A stretch of 64,000 nt of DNA, taken from NCBI GenBank assembly GCA_949825045.1, contig OX463815.1:16981231-17045230 (forward strand), read 5' to 3'. The notes beneath the pieces were generated by a model. That model worked only from the letters and a program-made list of their open reading frames with translations. It was not told the DNA's origin and did not search any database. This DNA comes from Argyresthia goedartella. Lineage: Eukaryota; Arthropoda; Insecta; Lepidoptera; Argyresthiidae. The position numbers and the translations under genes are program-made. Within the stretch, counting starts at the first letter, position 1; the number at the start of each line of letters is the position of its first letter. Below, piece after piece: positions 34,925 through 47,215 of the stretch.

Positions 34925-35751
34925 ATGTGGTTTTTAGTTGTGACTCTACTGGCAACTGCATACGCCATGTCGCCGGTCAGCAGTTACTATTACACCAGCA
35001 CCCCGGAGCCAGCGAGAGTAGCGTCCCTAGACGTCCATAGACGCCAATGACGTCATCTACAGCATGGATTTCTGGGTGAACCCCAGCGCCCGACACATCA
35101 TCTACAACTTCGAGCACATCCGGAGAGACCAGCCGGCACACGTCGAGAATAGAGAAGAGGACGTCGGAGCGTATATCTACAGGAGACCATCGACTACACA
35201 CAGCCCCCAAATCAACCTTCGTCCCACGCAAGCTCTTGGACCAACCCGCGGTTGAAGTATTATCTCGCCCCGTCGAGCAAGCACCGGAATGGAGCCAACT
35301 AGGTGCTGAGGAGCAACCAGCTTTCCCGCAACACCCGGCCAGATTCCCAGCCTGGAACCCGGAACAGACCGTCCCTAAACAGGACTATGTGCCGACCACA
35401 CAAAAGCCGACGACACCGAGCTGGGAAGAATACTACTACCACGAGACGAGCGAGCCTCCGCACCTATCTGTGACCACGGCGCCATCTTTCTCGGGTGCTG
35501 ATTTGACATCAGCTGGCCAAAACTTCGCTCAGCACAAATATCTTTCTGGAGCACGAAGAAGTGCTACAAAGACCTCACCGCTGGATGCTGTTGCTTGGAC
35601 ACGTAGGCAACGTGCGGTCACACAAACCCACTTGGAACATTCAATTAAGACACAGTTAGGATATCCGCCTATGCCTCCGGCTGACCCTGCCTATTACGCG
35701 GGTGGAGGGTTTAAGAGGAGCCAAGACTTGGCTACCTTAGATTCTTCTTAG
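34925..35751 (+). pseudogene. Frameshifted copy of the arm-B secreted protein gene
   Basis: It starts with an intact signal peptide (MWFLVVTLLATAYA) and YYYTSTPEPARVA, then loses the frame. Compared with 62085-63017, a block of about 40 bp (PHFVPAAAPEIP) is deleted near 35022, and a 4-bp loss near 35229 causes a second shift. The middle and C-terminal parts (35064-35255, 35236-35751) stay open in different frames and are over 90% identical to arm B. The last about 30 codons differ completely (ending ATLDSS rather than SGDSFG). TATAAA and the leader are retained upstream (about 34811), so it could still be transcribed. Confidence 0.88.
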
Positions 35752-36113
35752 ATCTTCTAGACGTCATTATTTCGTCGGATAATAACCGCTAAGCATTTCG
35801 TGTTTTGTAGAGATTGTAATTAAAAGATTTTTTTATGGATAATTGATATCTTATTATTTAATTTGTCTGTTTTGTTTGTTGTACCTATAATCCAAAGTAA
35901 AGTGTCATCTTCACAGCTATCTTTTAGCAAGGTTTTCTAGATATGACACAAAATTAAGCAGTGTCAAATTAGTTGTAAAGAAAGACTAATAAAAAAAATG
36001 TACACTGGAATTAAAAATACGACCTATGATCTAAATTTAAAATAAACGATCAAGTGCATGTCGGAGTCGTGCACGAAGGGTTCCGTACCACCGCACTAAT
36101 GGTATTCAAATTT

Positions 36114-36510
36114 CCCAAGCAGCATTTAAGCTGTAAAGAAGCTGTATATTAGATTTTTTTAAAACTAAGAGCTGTATTGAAGCTTACATTTAGGCTGTAT
36201 AAAGGGTAAGAATGCTTATATACAGCCCTTATAAGGGCAAAAGGGCCACAAATTATACAGCCTTAGGCGTTACATGTGCTGTAAAATAGTGCAAAAGCTG
36301 TATTAGAGCTGTATTAGAGCTGTTATTCGGTATAAAAGGAAACCATTAGCTGTATTTCAGCTGTTTTTCGGTGTAAAAAGAAACCATAGCTGTATTAGAG
36401 CTGTCATTTGGTGTAAAAAGAAACCATAAGCTGTTATTTGGTATAAAAATAAACCATTATATTTATAAGAGCCTATATTGGGTGTAAAAATAAACCAACA
36501 CTCAGTTTTA
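36114..36510. repeat. Left subterminal repeat field of the CACTA-like element
   Basis: About fifteen AGCTGTAT-like octamers in both orientations, plus four spaced copies of GG(T/G)(A/G)TAAAAA..AAACCAT. Such fields are transposase binding sites in CACTA elements. Confidence 0.75.
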
Positions 36511-37398
36511 GTTTTACAACGAGGTTGCGCCAGGAACTCCGAGCTGCTGATCATAAGGTAAGTAAGATAAAGATTGATGTTATAGTTTATATGTAATATG
36601 GAAACCATTTGTAAATAGTACCAAGTAAATATTATTATAGATTAGTTTATATGGTGAACTATACATCATTCTGCGTCAGTATTGACTTGCAGATTTATAT
36701 TTATTGTATACCTATGTGAGATTTATGGCATAATTTTCACGCCCTAGCATAATAATTAAGAAACAGTAAAACTAAATATTAATTAGCGGGAAGTAGTATT
36801 TGATTTTGAGGTTAAAATAATACAATATATTTTAAGTAATAGATATGAGGGCAAAATCATAATTATTTGAGTTGGTAATTATGAAACGACTTGAGTTATT
36901 ACCTAATATTGTCAAGTATTTATTATATTATCTTTTTAAATATATTTTCATACATTCGAAAATGGCGACAATTTGTTAAACAGCCTTAACGATATTTGAA
37001 CACCATTATAGTCTAACTAGCTGTACTACGTTATAAGTAGAGTCTTTTATACAGCCTTTGGCTTTTAATCAGCTTTTTAATAGAATATTTTTACTCGTTA
37101 GGCTGTTTATTGGTTCATCATGCATAGCCTTGTAATTCTCTTTAGAGATGCTTAGAAGAAATTAAAAACCTTTAGCCGTTAATCAATATTTTAACTTGCC
37201 AAGCAATTTATTATACGAAGGCAAAGAAGGCATTTCCTTTATTTTTCTCCTTCGGTTTGTCATCGTAGGTAGTCTTTCTTACGTTACTTGGAAGTGGTTA
37301 GCAAAAACTTCAGTTTTATTTTATATGGGTTTATGTGAACAAAAAAATATTGCGTTAGAGTGTATCATAATGAGTTTTAATATTTTTTTCAGATAACA

Positions 37399-37578
37399 AT
37401 GCCATTTAAAATAATAGAGACGATAGAGAAAGGACAGAAACAACTTTGCATTATACCAAGTGCGTGGGAATCAAAAAATGTATTGAGATGGCCAAGAAAA
37501 CGAATAGATGCCAAACTAGTGAAGGATAGAAACTCGAGACCCGCAAGTAATTGGCTAATTGGTAATCTCGTGGCTTAA
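37399..37578 (+). CDS. Short DUF4806-like frame in the CACTA-like element
   Basis: The ATG at 37399 lies 6 bp after a good acceptor (TTTTTTTCAG). The 59-residue frame reads IIETIEKGQKQLCIIPSAWE, then LRWP and IDAKL. The pattern (hydrophobic strand, charged turn, 'cIIPSaWe', 'WP') matches the N-terminal segment of DUF4806 proteins of insects. Only this segment is present; the conserved C-terminal DUF4806 region is not seen, so the gene is partial or continues in an exon I did not find. An accessory role in transposition is conjecture. Confidence 0.4.
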   Translation: MPFKIIETIEKGQKQLCIIPSAWESKNVLRWPRKRIDAKLVKDRNSRPASNWLIGNLVA

Positions 37579-37781
37579 TTTGTCCATAAGACAAAAAATT
37601 AAGAGATACGCGAATCTCGTGGATAAGATGTTACCTATCTAGTTAGTACAGATAATGACAAGGCTGTGCTTGTCTTCTAAACCTACAAAAAGTTCTGTAA
37701 TAATTAATAATATCATTAATTAGTAGGTAACAAATAAAATACATTAACTCGATCTTGTGAATTTTTATTTCTCTCATAAAC

Positions 37782-39957
37782 TTAAACTGTATGTAAAAGG
37801 GGTATGAAGTACAATTCATTTTTGTGTTCAATACATACTAGTTTAGTCTTTATATCTTTGGGATAAACAACTATTTCTGTTCGCATGTTAGATTGTAATT
37901 TTGCTTTGACTATATTCAAGTATGATGATTTCACCGGTTTTTCAAAAAGTTCTGTCAAGTCTGTAATTTTATAGCCATATATTTCTATTTCACTGCCAAC
38001 AACAGTAATTGTTTTTGTTTCCATGACTTCATTATTGGTACATAAAAAATATTTATCATGTGATTTTGATGATATTATACAATCTTTTAAATGTAGCACA
38101 GTTAATTTCCTGCTATTAGTAGATACAAAAGGTTCACGATTTGTGAGTTGTTGATTTTCTCTGCTGCTGCTACTGGTAGTTTTCATGGATGCTGAATCTT
38201 CACTTAATCTTTTTGCAACTTGAGCAAGAGGTTTATTGCCGTGCCTAAGCATTCTTTTAATTAAATACAGCTTGTTTTCAAAAGGATAAGCGCTAAATGT
38301 ATGTAGTGGGCCAAACCGTTGTACTTCATCTGCTACATGGACTATATTATGAACATTACTAGTTACATAATCTTTTCCGTAAAAGTCTTTATAGTGTTCA
38401 ACAAAATACTGGAGGAGTTCTTTTGCCAAAGGAAGTAAGTGCCTATAGTTTTTACTGGAACATATTGTTATACCACAAAAAAACGTTAGAAAATGAAAAA
38501 ATGCATCCTGTGATAATACGTCTGGAAGTATGACAATGCTTAAGTAAAGCAAGAAAGATCTATATTCAGATGCTTTCCAATGACTAATACAGTCTAGTCC
38601 TCTCACTGCCCTGTGAATTTCTGATGGCAATTTAGATCTGATTAAAAAACTTGAAACTGTTTCGGTATCTGTAGCACGCCATTTGGTTATGTACTTTCCA
38701 AAATTGCCACTGCGCCAACCAATAAGTAATCGCTTCATTATTCCTAAATCAACTAGGTGTAGAGAATCTGCTACCGGGAAGTCTTGTATCATATCAACAG
38801 GTAGCCGCAGAAAAGGAGAATCTTTTTTATGATGAGCTCCATACTTTTTTTCACGAAATTCTTGGTCTGTTCTAGGGCGGCAATTAGTTTCAGGAAAAGT
38901 CACTGTGTGTGAAACATGTGAATACTCTCCTACTGTTACACATTTTAAGCAACCATGCTTTCCGTTAAAATTGCATACACCTGAAAGAAAAAAAAACGTT
39001 ATTTTTATTTAATCAATTTACACAACAGTAATTATAACGGACATAATCATAATAAATAATAAACTATAGAGTCGTGCAAAGCTCACTCTGCAGTTTGATA
39101 CAGCAACACATAATATTTCAGATGTAACTATCGGTAGTTTTGGTCACTTAAGGATGTTAAAACCATTAATCAAGGAGCAGGACGCTATAACATCAAATTA
39201 CATAGGTAAAGTATATGCGTATATTTTTTTTAATTAGGTTTTACTTACCTTTAATTTAAGCTCTCGCAGGTGAATCACATATAATACATCTTATTTCAAT
39301 GGATATTTTCCTTTTGACTTGTTCAATATATATTCCGTCTTGTATTAAATGTTCCATTTCCTTTACGAAATGATCTAAATATTGGTCTATTTGTTTTGGT
39401 TTTCCAACACCAAAGTAGATTCCAATTACAAACGGTTGAATATCGGGTTTTTCATGTATTTTGGACAAAATTGGCCAAAACTCTTTATTAGAACTTTTGA
39501 ATATGGGCAGACCGTCAAAATTGAAATTTAAAGTCACTTTGGTTGGAACATCAATCCATTTCTCTAATGATTTCTTTAGAGAATCAGTGAGGCTATTATG
39601 CCAGTATTCACCCTGCTCTATAGTTTCGATACGTATCTCTTTTACGGTACGTAAAATTGTTCTAGCGTCGCGTGGTAATATCTCTGGAAATCTGCTATTT
39701 ATAATTGTACTTAAATCATTAAGTGCTACTTGAGATATATTTTTTTCTATAGCCCATTCTTTTATTCGCTGACGAAACAATATATTTTTTGAAAACTCAT
39801 CGTCATCATCACTTGAGCTACTTGCGCTGCTGTACGAAGAAACGTCGTCATTAGGTCCGGAACATTCGACATCACTATTCTGTTCATCTTTGTCTACAAT
39901 TTTTCCTACGGAACCTTCACTGGATGTCGATAGCAACGCTTTGGTTTGTCCGTACAT
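37782..39957 (-). pseudogene. CACTA-like transposase, two exons, one in-frame stop
   Basis: Exon 1 (39957-39249) holds a Ser/Asp-rich N-terminus (SSYSSASSSSDDDDEF) and the core start: WIDVPTKVTLNFNFDGLPIF with a likely catalytic Asp, then FVIGIYFGVGKP. It ends with an in-frame TAA (39256-39258) three codons before a consensus donor (AAAG|GTAAGT). Exon 2 (38980-37782) starts at a pyrimidine-rich acceptor, joins in phase and reads GVCNFNGKHGCLKC (zinc-binding cysteines), VADSLHLVDLGIMKRLL and a long C-terminal region. Combined length is about 635 codons. Apart from the stop it is open. A possible upstream start (MWKKRKRIGAVKRK at about 40058) is out of frame, so the true N-terminus is uncertain. 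Confidence 0.75.
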
Positions 39958-40119
39958 CGTTTACTTCCTCAATAAACGATGTTTCATCATTGTTATTTGC
40001 GATTGCCCTTGCAATCTTTCTCTTCACTGCACCAATTCTTTTCCTTTTCTTCCACATAATTAACTTTTAACCCGACTGTCTATATTCACACGATTCCAAG
40101 CAAATTGATCACCTGTCAG

Positions 40120-40616
40120 TAATACAGCCTAAAGCTGTATTATAGCTGTAATTTATTGTTTTAGTTTTATAATACTCTCCATAATAGAAGTTAATAAAGC
40201 TACTGTAATTACAAGAGTGTAGAATAACTCCATAAGAATTAGTTCTAGAACGGAGTTGTCTTATACCATTGTACAGTAACAAGTGTCTATCGATACTATT
40301 ATAACACTATGAGCTGTAATAAGTAAGTGATTACATGCAAAATACAGCCCATGTACAGCTTTAATGATAAAAGTAGCTTTAAGGTGTCACACAACACTTA
40401 AAGTTTTATAGTAGAGTTCGAATATTCAGTTTTTGCACCTTAAACCCACGAAAATTCCTTTATAATCTTTTTATACAGCTTGAGCTGTATAATAGCCGAC
40501 AAAACACTTTTATACGACTAAAAGCTTTTTCTGACACTCTTATACGTTTCATATAGAACTCTAAGTTCTAAATAGGCTGGTTTATGGACGTTGACGACAC
40601 TTCCGTGCTGCTTGGG
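40120..40616. repeat. Right subterminal repeat field of the CACTA-like element
   Basis: It contains repeated ATACAGC / AGCTGTA octamers (for example 'tacagcctaaagctgtattatagctgta') and the terminal inverted repeat TGCTGCTTGGG at 40606-40616. Confidence 0.7.
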
Positions 40617-40697
40617 TTCTTGCATGGGGATAAGGTATCTTTATTTTGTGTGTAAGATAGCAAACTGTTGTTTACAAATGTATTGGTGCGGCTACCT

Positions 40698-41099
40698 AGT
40701 TAACTTTGGGAACGCAAAAGATGTTTTTTTAAAAAGCTAATTTTATTATTAAACACACGGTTATTACACTATTAGAGAGTTGTATCTAATTAGTTAAGAC
40801 GTGAGGACCTCAAAGAAGCTCATTCGAGAGTGCCTCAATATCATGCTACAAATGTCTGGCTAACTCAGACTAAACATTTGATTGCATCAGCCCGTACTGG
40901 GAAGCAGGGCTGGTTTCTGATGAGTAAGTTATCCGGCTAAAATTTTAATTTTTCCAGAAAACTTCGAATTACACATTAAAATATAGGAAATACAGAAAAC
41001 TTAGAATTACATACTAAAATATAGGAAATGTATGAGTCACATGCTCAACCTAACGTAGTCACTTTAAACTAGCAAGATATCACTGGATGTGACTATAAC
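40698..41099 (-). repeat. 3' LTR of the errantivirus-like element
   Basis: It starts AGTTAACTTTGGG, the same start as at 48868, and ends about 41099 (GACTATAAC). At about 402 bp it is twice the length of the other LTR because it retains two internal blocks missing there. Confidence 0.75.
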
Positions 41100-41112
41100 A
41101 TCTTAAGACTAT

Positions 41113-42785
41113 TCATTGTGCTAACAATAAGGGTGGTACAGCGGCCTCCCTTTCGACGTCGTTGCCTAAAGGCTTTCGAAGCTTTAGCACAGATTTATAC
41201 TTATAGAGTAATATGCATATAACAATAACTAACACAATTATATAAAGAAGGATAGTCGCAGCACTAACACTTTTCACTTTGATCACACCTGGATCGCCGT
41301 TTATGCTGGTCCTCAACATGTTGTTAAGGTGTCTTACATTGTCCAGTTGGATTCCTTGTAGGTCGACGGGTTTAAAGTCTTCCTTGAGTGAGTGAAATCG
41401 CCTTTCATGAATCTGGGTATTGTCGATGAAAATGTCACATTCAGGGTTTATAGTTATGACGTACGTACCATATATCTGCGTGCGCGTAACGTCACCGTTA
41501 CAGGTTTGGGCCAGGATCATAGACTCCCTAGTGAACAGGATCCACGAAGAGGCTATTATTCGTTGTAATATAACCTTGTCTGGTCTTATAACGCGTACAA
41601 GACAGCCCGTAATGTTAGAATGGTATTGCATCAGTTTTTCCACGCATGTTGTTTCCTGGATATGCATTAAAACTTCCTTATCTGTGCAGAGGAACTCGTC
41701 GGCGGTTATTTCTCTACATGGCTGAGTTACTGAGCGGTACTTATTGTCATGAGTCAAAAGGAAAGGATGTTCCCGCAACCAAACCAACATTGTATGTTGG
41801 TTTGGTTGCGGGAGTTGAACGCTGGGAGAGAATACAGTTTAAAATAGTTGTAGGTGATATTTTCGGTAAGTGGAATTTCGATTACATAATTAATTTTATC
41901 TTCTTTCAAATAGGTTTTTACACTCAGCATTTCTTCTAAGTTCATAAGATTCAATTCGTTTGCAGTGTACATCAGGTGTTCGTAAGTACTAATAGATTGT
42001 AATATTTCTAGTAATTCTGATGGATTCATTACAGATTTGAGTAATACAGATACTTTGCTCAGGGCCATTGCCGTCTCTACTTCACTCAGTTTTACATAAA
42101 TTGTTCTGAAATTACTTATAAATAGGTTACACATTCCAAGCATCAGGGTATCGTGGGCGGCGTTACTTCCTCTTAACGTTAAGTTTTTAATGGTGGTCTC
42201 TATCTGATTCAAACGGTTACTCAGTATCTTAGTGTTGTCGTTTATTGTTTTTGTAGAGTTTAAAAAGTGGTCCAACATTTCTGATAATAAGGTGACACGT
42301 TGTAACGTCGCTTGTTCCCGATTTTGAATATTACTTATAATATGATCGTAACGTTCCGCATCTTCCTGATCTAGGTTACCGGTAATTACTTTAATCAGAG
42401 AGCCCAGATGGTTAAGAATACCGCGCTTACTTCTCCTTGAGGGGACCAACTGCTGGTACTTCTCCAAGGCTTCGTCACGGATGTATTCAGTTTGGGCTTT
42501 TAAGCCTATTGTTTCATAGAGTGATTATTTATTTCGTTTTAGTAATTTATAGAATTGGGTGTATTTTTGTATGTTAAATTTAAGATTGGTTTCTATACCT
42601 TTTAATGATACTGTTTTAACTAATAACCATTTATCTCGTTGGAGAAATGCGTGTCCTAGCTTTACCGGCAATAATCCAGGGTTATGTTCTATTTTGCAGG
42701 CCTGAAGGTCCTGGCTGTGGAGACCGGGTGTGATTGCCGTCCAGACCAGCAGGATTATACACCACCTGAGGAGGACGTTTGACAT
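41113..42785 (-). pseudogene. Errantivirus env (baculovirus F-like), broken
   Basis: In insect errantiviruses this protein mediates membrane fusion. Three open fragments are seen. 42785-42525 has a signal peptide and the start of the surface subunit. 42467-41754 has a basic, furin-type cleavage site near its residue 15, then a glycine/hydrophobic segment and long helices, as in F proteins. 41790-41113 has the remaining ectodomain, a transmembrane helix (about residues 175-200) and a short basic tail. The breaks are stop codons at 42468-42525 and a fold-back duplication at 41772-41812 that disrupts the frame. The gene cannot give a whole product. Confidence 0.8.
41772..41812. repeat. Perfect 19-bp snap-back palindrome inside env
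   Basis: CCCGCAACCAAACCAACAT, spacer TGT, then its exact reverse complement. It coincides with the env frame break, so it looks like a small template-switch duplication. Confidence 0.9.
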
Positions 42786-43026
42786 TTTTAATAGGGACCT
42801 TTGTGGCTCTGCCCCTTGTCTCTATTGGTAATACATTTCTCTGAACTTGTCCTATCACCTTTTGATATTTGGGCTTTTCCTTAGCTTATCTTTTATTGAC
42901 CGCTTTAGCGTGGACAATTTGTCCTTTCGTTAATTCCGGTGTGGTTTCTCCACCTCGTTTTTTGCGTACTTTCTCTTTAGACTGAACTAGTTTATCACTT
43001 AGGTATTGATAAAGTGTTTGTGTTCT

Positions 43027-46000
43027 TTATCGGTGGTCTCTAATAAGCTGCTGTTTATAGTTTTTATCGAAGTCTAAGTTAAATGCAGTATTTAATTCGG
43101 TGTGTCCGAAGACAACTTCGAATGGCGTCATCTCGGTTGCACTGTGGATTGTATGGATTGTATTGTTGTATGCCATAATAGCATAAGCTATGACTGTGGC
43201 TGGGTTCGTGTATTTCGTCTCAAATTTGGCTAGTTGTTTGGCTATTGTTGAATGAAAACGCTCAATGAGACCCATCGAGTTTAGGTTGTTCGGTGTACCT
43301 ATGTGTACCTATTTTGTATAGTTCTGTCAATTCTTTAAATAGCTCGTTATTAAATTCCGAACCAGGATAGCAGCTTATTTTCTGAGGAGTTCCATAAAAG
43401 GAAAAGTACTTAATCATGGCTCTAACTACGTCTGGTGTTGCTCTGGAGGGGATTTCTATTGCTTGTCCTAACTTGCTGAAAGCATCAAGTATAGTGAGAT
43501 AGTATTTTGACTCTATGGAGAATAAATCTATGAATACTTCTTGAAAAGGGGCATTTTGCGTTTGAGTCAATTGTAGGACGGGTTTTATGGGTTTTCTATC
43601 ATATTTAGTGACTCTACATTTTTCGCAAGAATTTATTATAGCGGATACAGTTTCGTGCATATTTGGCCAAAAGTAGTTACGCTTTATTCGTTTTACTGTT
43701 TCCGTGATGCCGCGATGGCATGTCTTTCCTTCGTGTAACTTCAACACCACAGCTCGTTGTTCTTTTTCGTCTTCAATATAATGTTCCTTGTTTAAATAAT
43801 TCAATTATGATTTTACAGAAATCCTTTCGGTGTTGTTCTTCTTCAAAATAGATGAAATATTTGGTTTTTGGTTTTAAGTACCTTTTCAGGAATTCCTTGA
43901 TTAATTCCGAGTTGTTCAGGGGTAAGAATACTTCTAGTATTTTCTGTTTGCCCCTAGACAAATCACTCACTTGCATTTTATTAGAATGCCAACTAAATAC
44001 AAGTATCTGATTTGGTTTGGTGTCTATCGCTTCTCGCAAAATGGGTATTCCGTACGATTCCATGTATTTGGCGGAGTGGATAGTTTCAGTGATATTCCGA
44101 TTTTACCGAATACTTAATTTCTGATTCTTCATCGTCTGCTGATAAGATTTCAATGACTGAGGATGCTGTAGCCGTTCTTTCGGAGTCGGATATGGTGCTT
44201 ATTTTAGAGTCCTCGGATTCACGACGTTTTTGGTTTAATTGTAAGATCTGTTTTGTGATATCGTCTATATGGGCTTGTAATTTTATTTCACTTTCGTCTA
44301 CATTCACGATCATTGAACTATCCTCGTCAGCGTTTTGGTTACCTAACGCGTTCAATTGGATCCGCGATAGCACGTCGGCGTTGGTGTTTTGTTTTACATT
44401 TTTATGTTTTACGTCAACGTCGAATTCTTGGAGCCGTAAACGCCATCGGGTCAACTTGCTGTTTGGTTCCTTTAACTGATAGAGCCAAAGGAGAGGTTTA
44501 TGGTCTGTGTAAATGTCAAATTTATTGCCGTAGAGGTACGGTCGAAAGTGTTTTGTAGCCCAAATTATAGCTAACAATTCACGTTCAATCGCACTGTAAC
44601 GCTTCTCGGTATCGGTGAGAGTTCGACTAGCATAAGCGATCGGTCTATCGCTTCCCACTTGACCTTGTGACAGTACCGCGCCTATAGCCACTTCTGAAGC
44701 GTCGGTGGTTACAATGAAACGTTTTGACATATCTGGGTATTGTAGTATTGGGGCATTGACGAGCAACTCTTTACACTTTTGAAAGGTTTCCGTGTATTTT
44801 TGATCGGTTATTACCTTTCGACCTTTCTTTAGACACGCTGTGAGAGGTTGTGTGATTTTTGAAAAATCCTTGATAAATTTTCGATAATAGCCGATGAATC
44901 CTAAAAATCGTTTGATTTCTGTCTGTGTACGGGGTATGGGGTAATTCAGTAATTATTTGAATTTGCCATTGTTGGGTTTTAGCCCGTCTTTCGTAAGGGT
45001 ATGGCCTAAGTACTGAACCTCTTTACGTAAAAAATCTGATTTATCTAGTTGAACTTTCAAATTCATTTGGCGGAGTCTATAGAATACTGTTCGTAGCTTT
45101 CGTAGATGTTCTTGGAGACCGTTTGAATAAATCAGAATGTCATCCAAGTTAACAAGACAATGAATTCCTTGCAAATTTCTCAATACATTGTACATAGCGC
45201 GTTGAAAGGTGGCGGGTGCCGTTTTTAGACCGAAGGGCATGTTCTTGAATTCATAATGCCCGTTTTGTTTGGAAAAAGCTGTTTTGACTCGATCATCTTC
45301 ATCAACTTCAATTTGGTGATAACCTGAAGCCAGGTCCAGCGTTGTAAAATAATTACTTGAGCCAAGCTTGTCAAATAAATCGCAGATGTTAGGAAGAGGA
45401 TATTTATTATCAACTGTCATTTCGTTAAGCCTGCGATAGTCTATGACCATGCGGTACTTTGGTTGGCCTGATGCATCGAGTTTCTTCGGCACTAGGTGCA
45501 CGGGGGCACTCCAAGGGGAACGGGACTCCCTGATGATGTCGTCTTGTAGTAATTTTTCGGTTTGCCTATTTATTTCTTCAGCTACAGCTGGTGCCTGTCT
45601 GTAGGGCCTGACATAGATGGGATCTTGGTTCGCGGTATGAATCTCATGTTTTACTTGGTTGGTGAATGTAAGTGGCAACTCTTCAGAGTAGAAGATGTCT
45701 TTGTACTCTTCACACAACTTACTTATGCATTCACGATCTTCAGAGTTTAGATGGTCCAAAGGCAACTTCTTAAGATTATCCGTCAATATTTCGTCTATCT
45801 CCGTACTACTTAAGTCGACACTGTTTACATTGACGAGGCATGACTCGTCGTCTAACTTTGTTACTACGAACGGGGCTATAACTGTAAGTGTAATATAGTC
45901 CTCGGTAGCGTTTTGTAAAATTGTTGTAGCGAGGTAATCTTCGCACTGTACCATTGCTGAGGGCATGCGTATACCTTGGGCAAACTGCTTGAAATTTAGA

Positions 46001-46512
46001 ATAGCAGGGCCATGTTTCAAGTTAGTGGGCAACTGTACTTTGTGTTCAGTGCGGGGTTCAAGTTTGTACTCATACTCAGTTTTATAAACGATGGGAATGA
46101 TAACTGAGGCTGTTCTGACTACTTTATCTTTTAGGCAAATATCGGCCTGGAGTAAGGATAGAAGGTCGACCCCAATTAATCCGTCATAATTTGACTCGAC
46201 ATCGTAGACGAAAAACTTGTGATTTATGTCAACTTTAAAAATTGGAAAAACCGGTATATCCACGACTTCACTGTGTAAGCTCGAGGCGTGGGTGCTTGTA
46301 ACAGTGAATGGCTCATACTGTTTGTAGTTAGAAAAATACTCGTTGGTCTTTTGAGGGCTTATAAACGATCGCGTGCTGCCTGTATCTAACATAAATTTAC
46401 CATTTATTTCGAGAATATATATGTAGGGTAGCCTCAGATTGTTGTGAGAATTCAATTGTATTATGGTGGGTGAATTTCGGTTGTGGCACTTATCCGAAAA
46501 CTTTGAATTCAA
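43027..46512 (-). pseudogene. Errantivirus pol: protease, RT, RNase H, integrase
   Basis: 46512-44953 has the retropepsin site MLDTGSTRSFIS and a complete reverse transcriptase palm: MVIDYRRLN, TTLDLASGYHQI, FGLKTAPATFQR, and the catalytic VNLDDILIYS. 44766-44086 has RNase H (FIVTTDASEVAIGAVLSQG, YTDHKPLLWL). 44063-43773 is a linker. 43804-43262 has the integrase HHCC zinc finger and first catalytic Asp (FIDLF); the position of the second Asp reads Tyr (ISCYPGSEF), an inactivating change. 43275-43027 has the catalytic Glu region (GLIERFHS). At least four frame breaks (near 44950, 44070, 43790, 43270) separate the domains. Confidence 0.88.
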
Positions 46513-47215
46513 AATTCAAAATTCAAAAAGAGTTTATTTCCATAAGAAACACATTTGGAGAATGTCAAATCTTAAACTGACACATGTATAAGGTACAAGA
46601 AAATATAGAACTCAATTTGAATTCCGTCACCTCAATGTTTTAGATGCTGGAGGCAAAGAGGCGACTAGAAACCTCCAGCTTTATACGTTATTTTTTACAG
46701 AATTGGAGCAAACACCTTACCAAGCTTTCTTGTCTTCTACATAATCTGATATTTTGTAGTAACCTTTTTTACATAAGTGATTTTTAACAATATTTTTAAA
46801 TTTATTTACAGACAATTCTTGTAACTCAGTCGTTATTTAGTTGTAAAAGCGAATACATTGCCCTTTAAAAGATACATTAACCTTATGGAGCCTAGTTGTA
46901 GCTATAGCTAGTTTATTCCTATTTCTAGTGTTGACATTGTGCCTGTCGCTATTCTTAGGAAATTTATCAATATTTTTGTGGACGTACATTAGATTTTCAT
47001 AAATATACTGACACGGCACTGTCATAATGTTAATTTCCTTAAATTTACAACGCAGTGAATATCTGGGACAAACATTGTAGATTGCACGAACAGCCCTCTT
47101 TTGCAGCACAAATATTATGTTAATGTCTGCAGCGCTCCCCCACAGCAGTATGCCGTAAGACATAATTCTATGGAAGTAGCTGAAGTAAACTAGTCTAGCT
47201 GTTTCCACGTCCGTA
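46513..47215 (-). mobile_element. 5'-truncated CR1-like LINE fragment between gag and pol
   Basis: The minus-strand frame 47208-46837 reads ARLVYFSYFHRIMSYGILLW and IYNVCPRYSLR, the LINE C-terminal domain. It is clearly diverged from the copies at 6.5 kb and 28 kb, so it is a related subfamily. The 3' tail is a TTTGAAT-type repeat at about 46505-46530. It must have inserted after the provirus. Confidence 0.75.

Larger units (their letters stand above)
36114..40616 (-). mobile_element. 4.5-kb CACTA/EnSpm-like DNA transposon, TT target duplication
   Basis: The ends are an 11-bp inverted repeat, CCCAAGCAGCA...TGCTGCTTGGG, flanked by TT. Arm B has the uninterrupted site 'caaatttcttgc', which proves the boundaries. 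Both ends carry many AGCTGTAT / ATACAGC subterminal repeats, a CACTA-group feature. It encodes a two-exon transposase on the minus strand and a short DUF4806-like frame on the plus strand. The superfamily is inferred from transposase wording, subterminal repeats and the short target duplication; the ends do not read CACTA, so a related lineage of the CMC group is possible. Confidence 0.85.
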
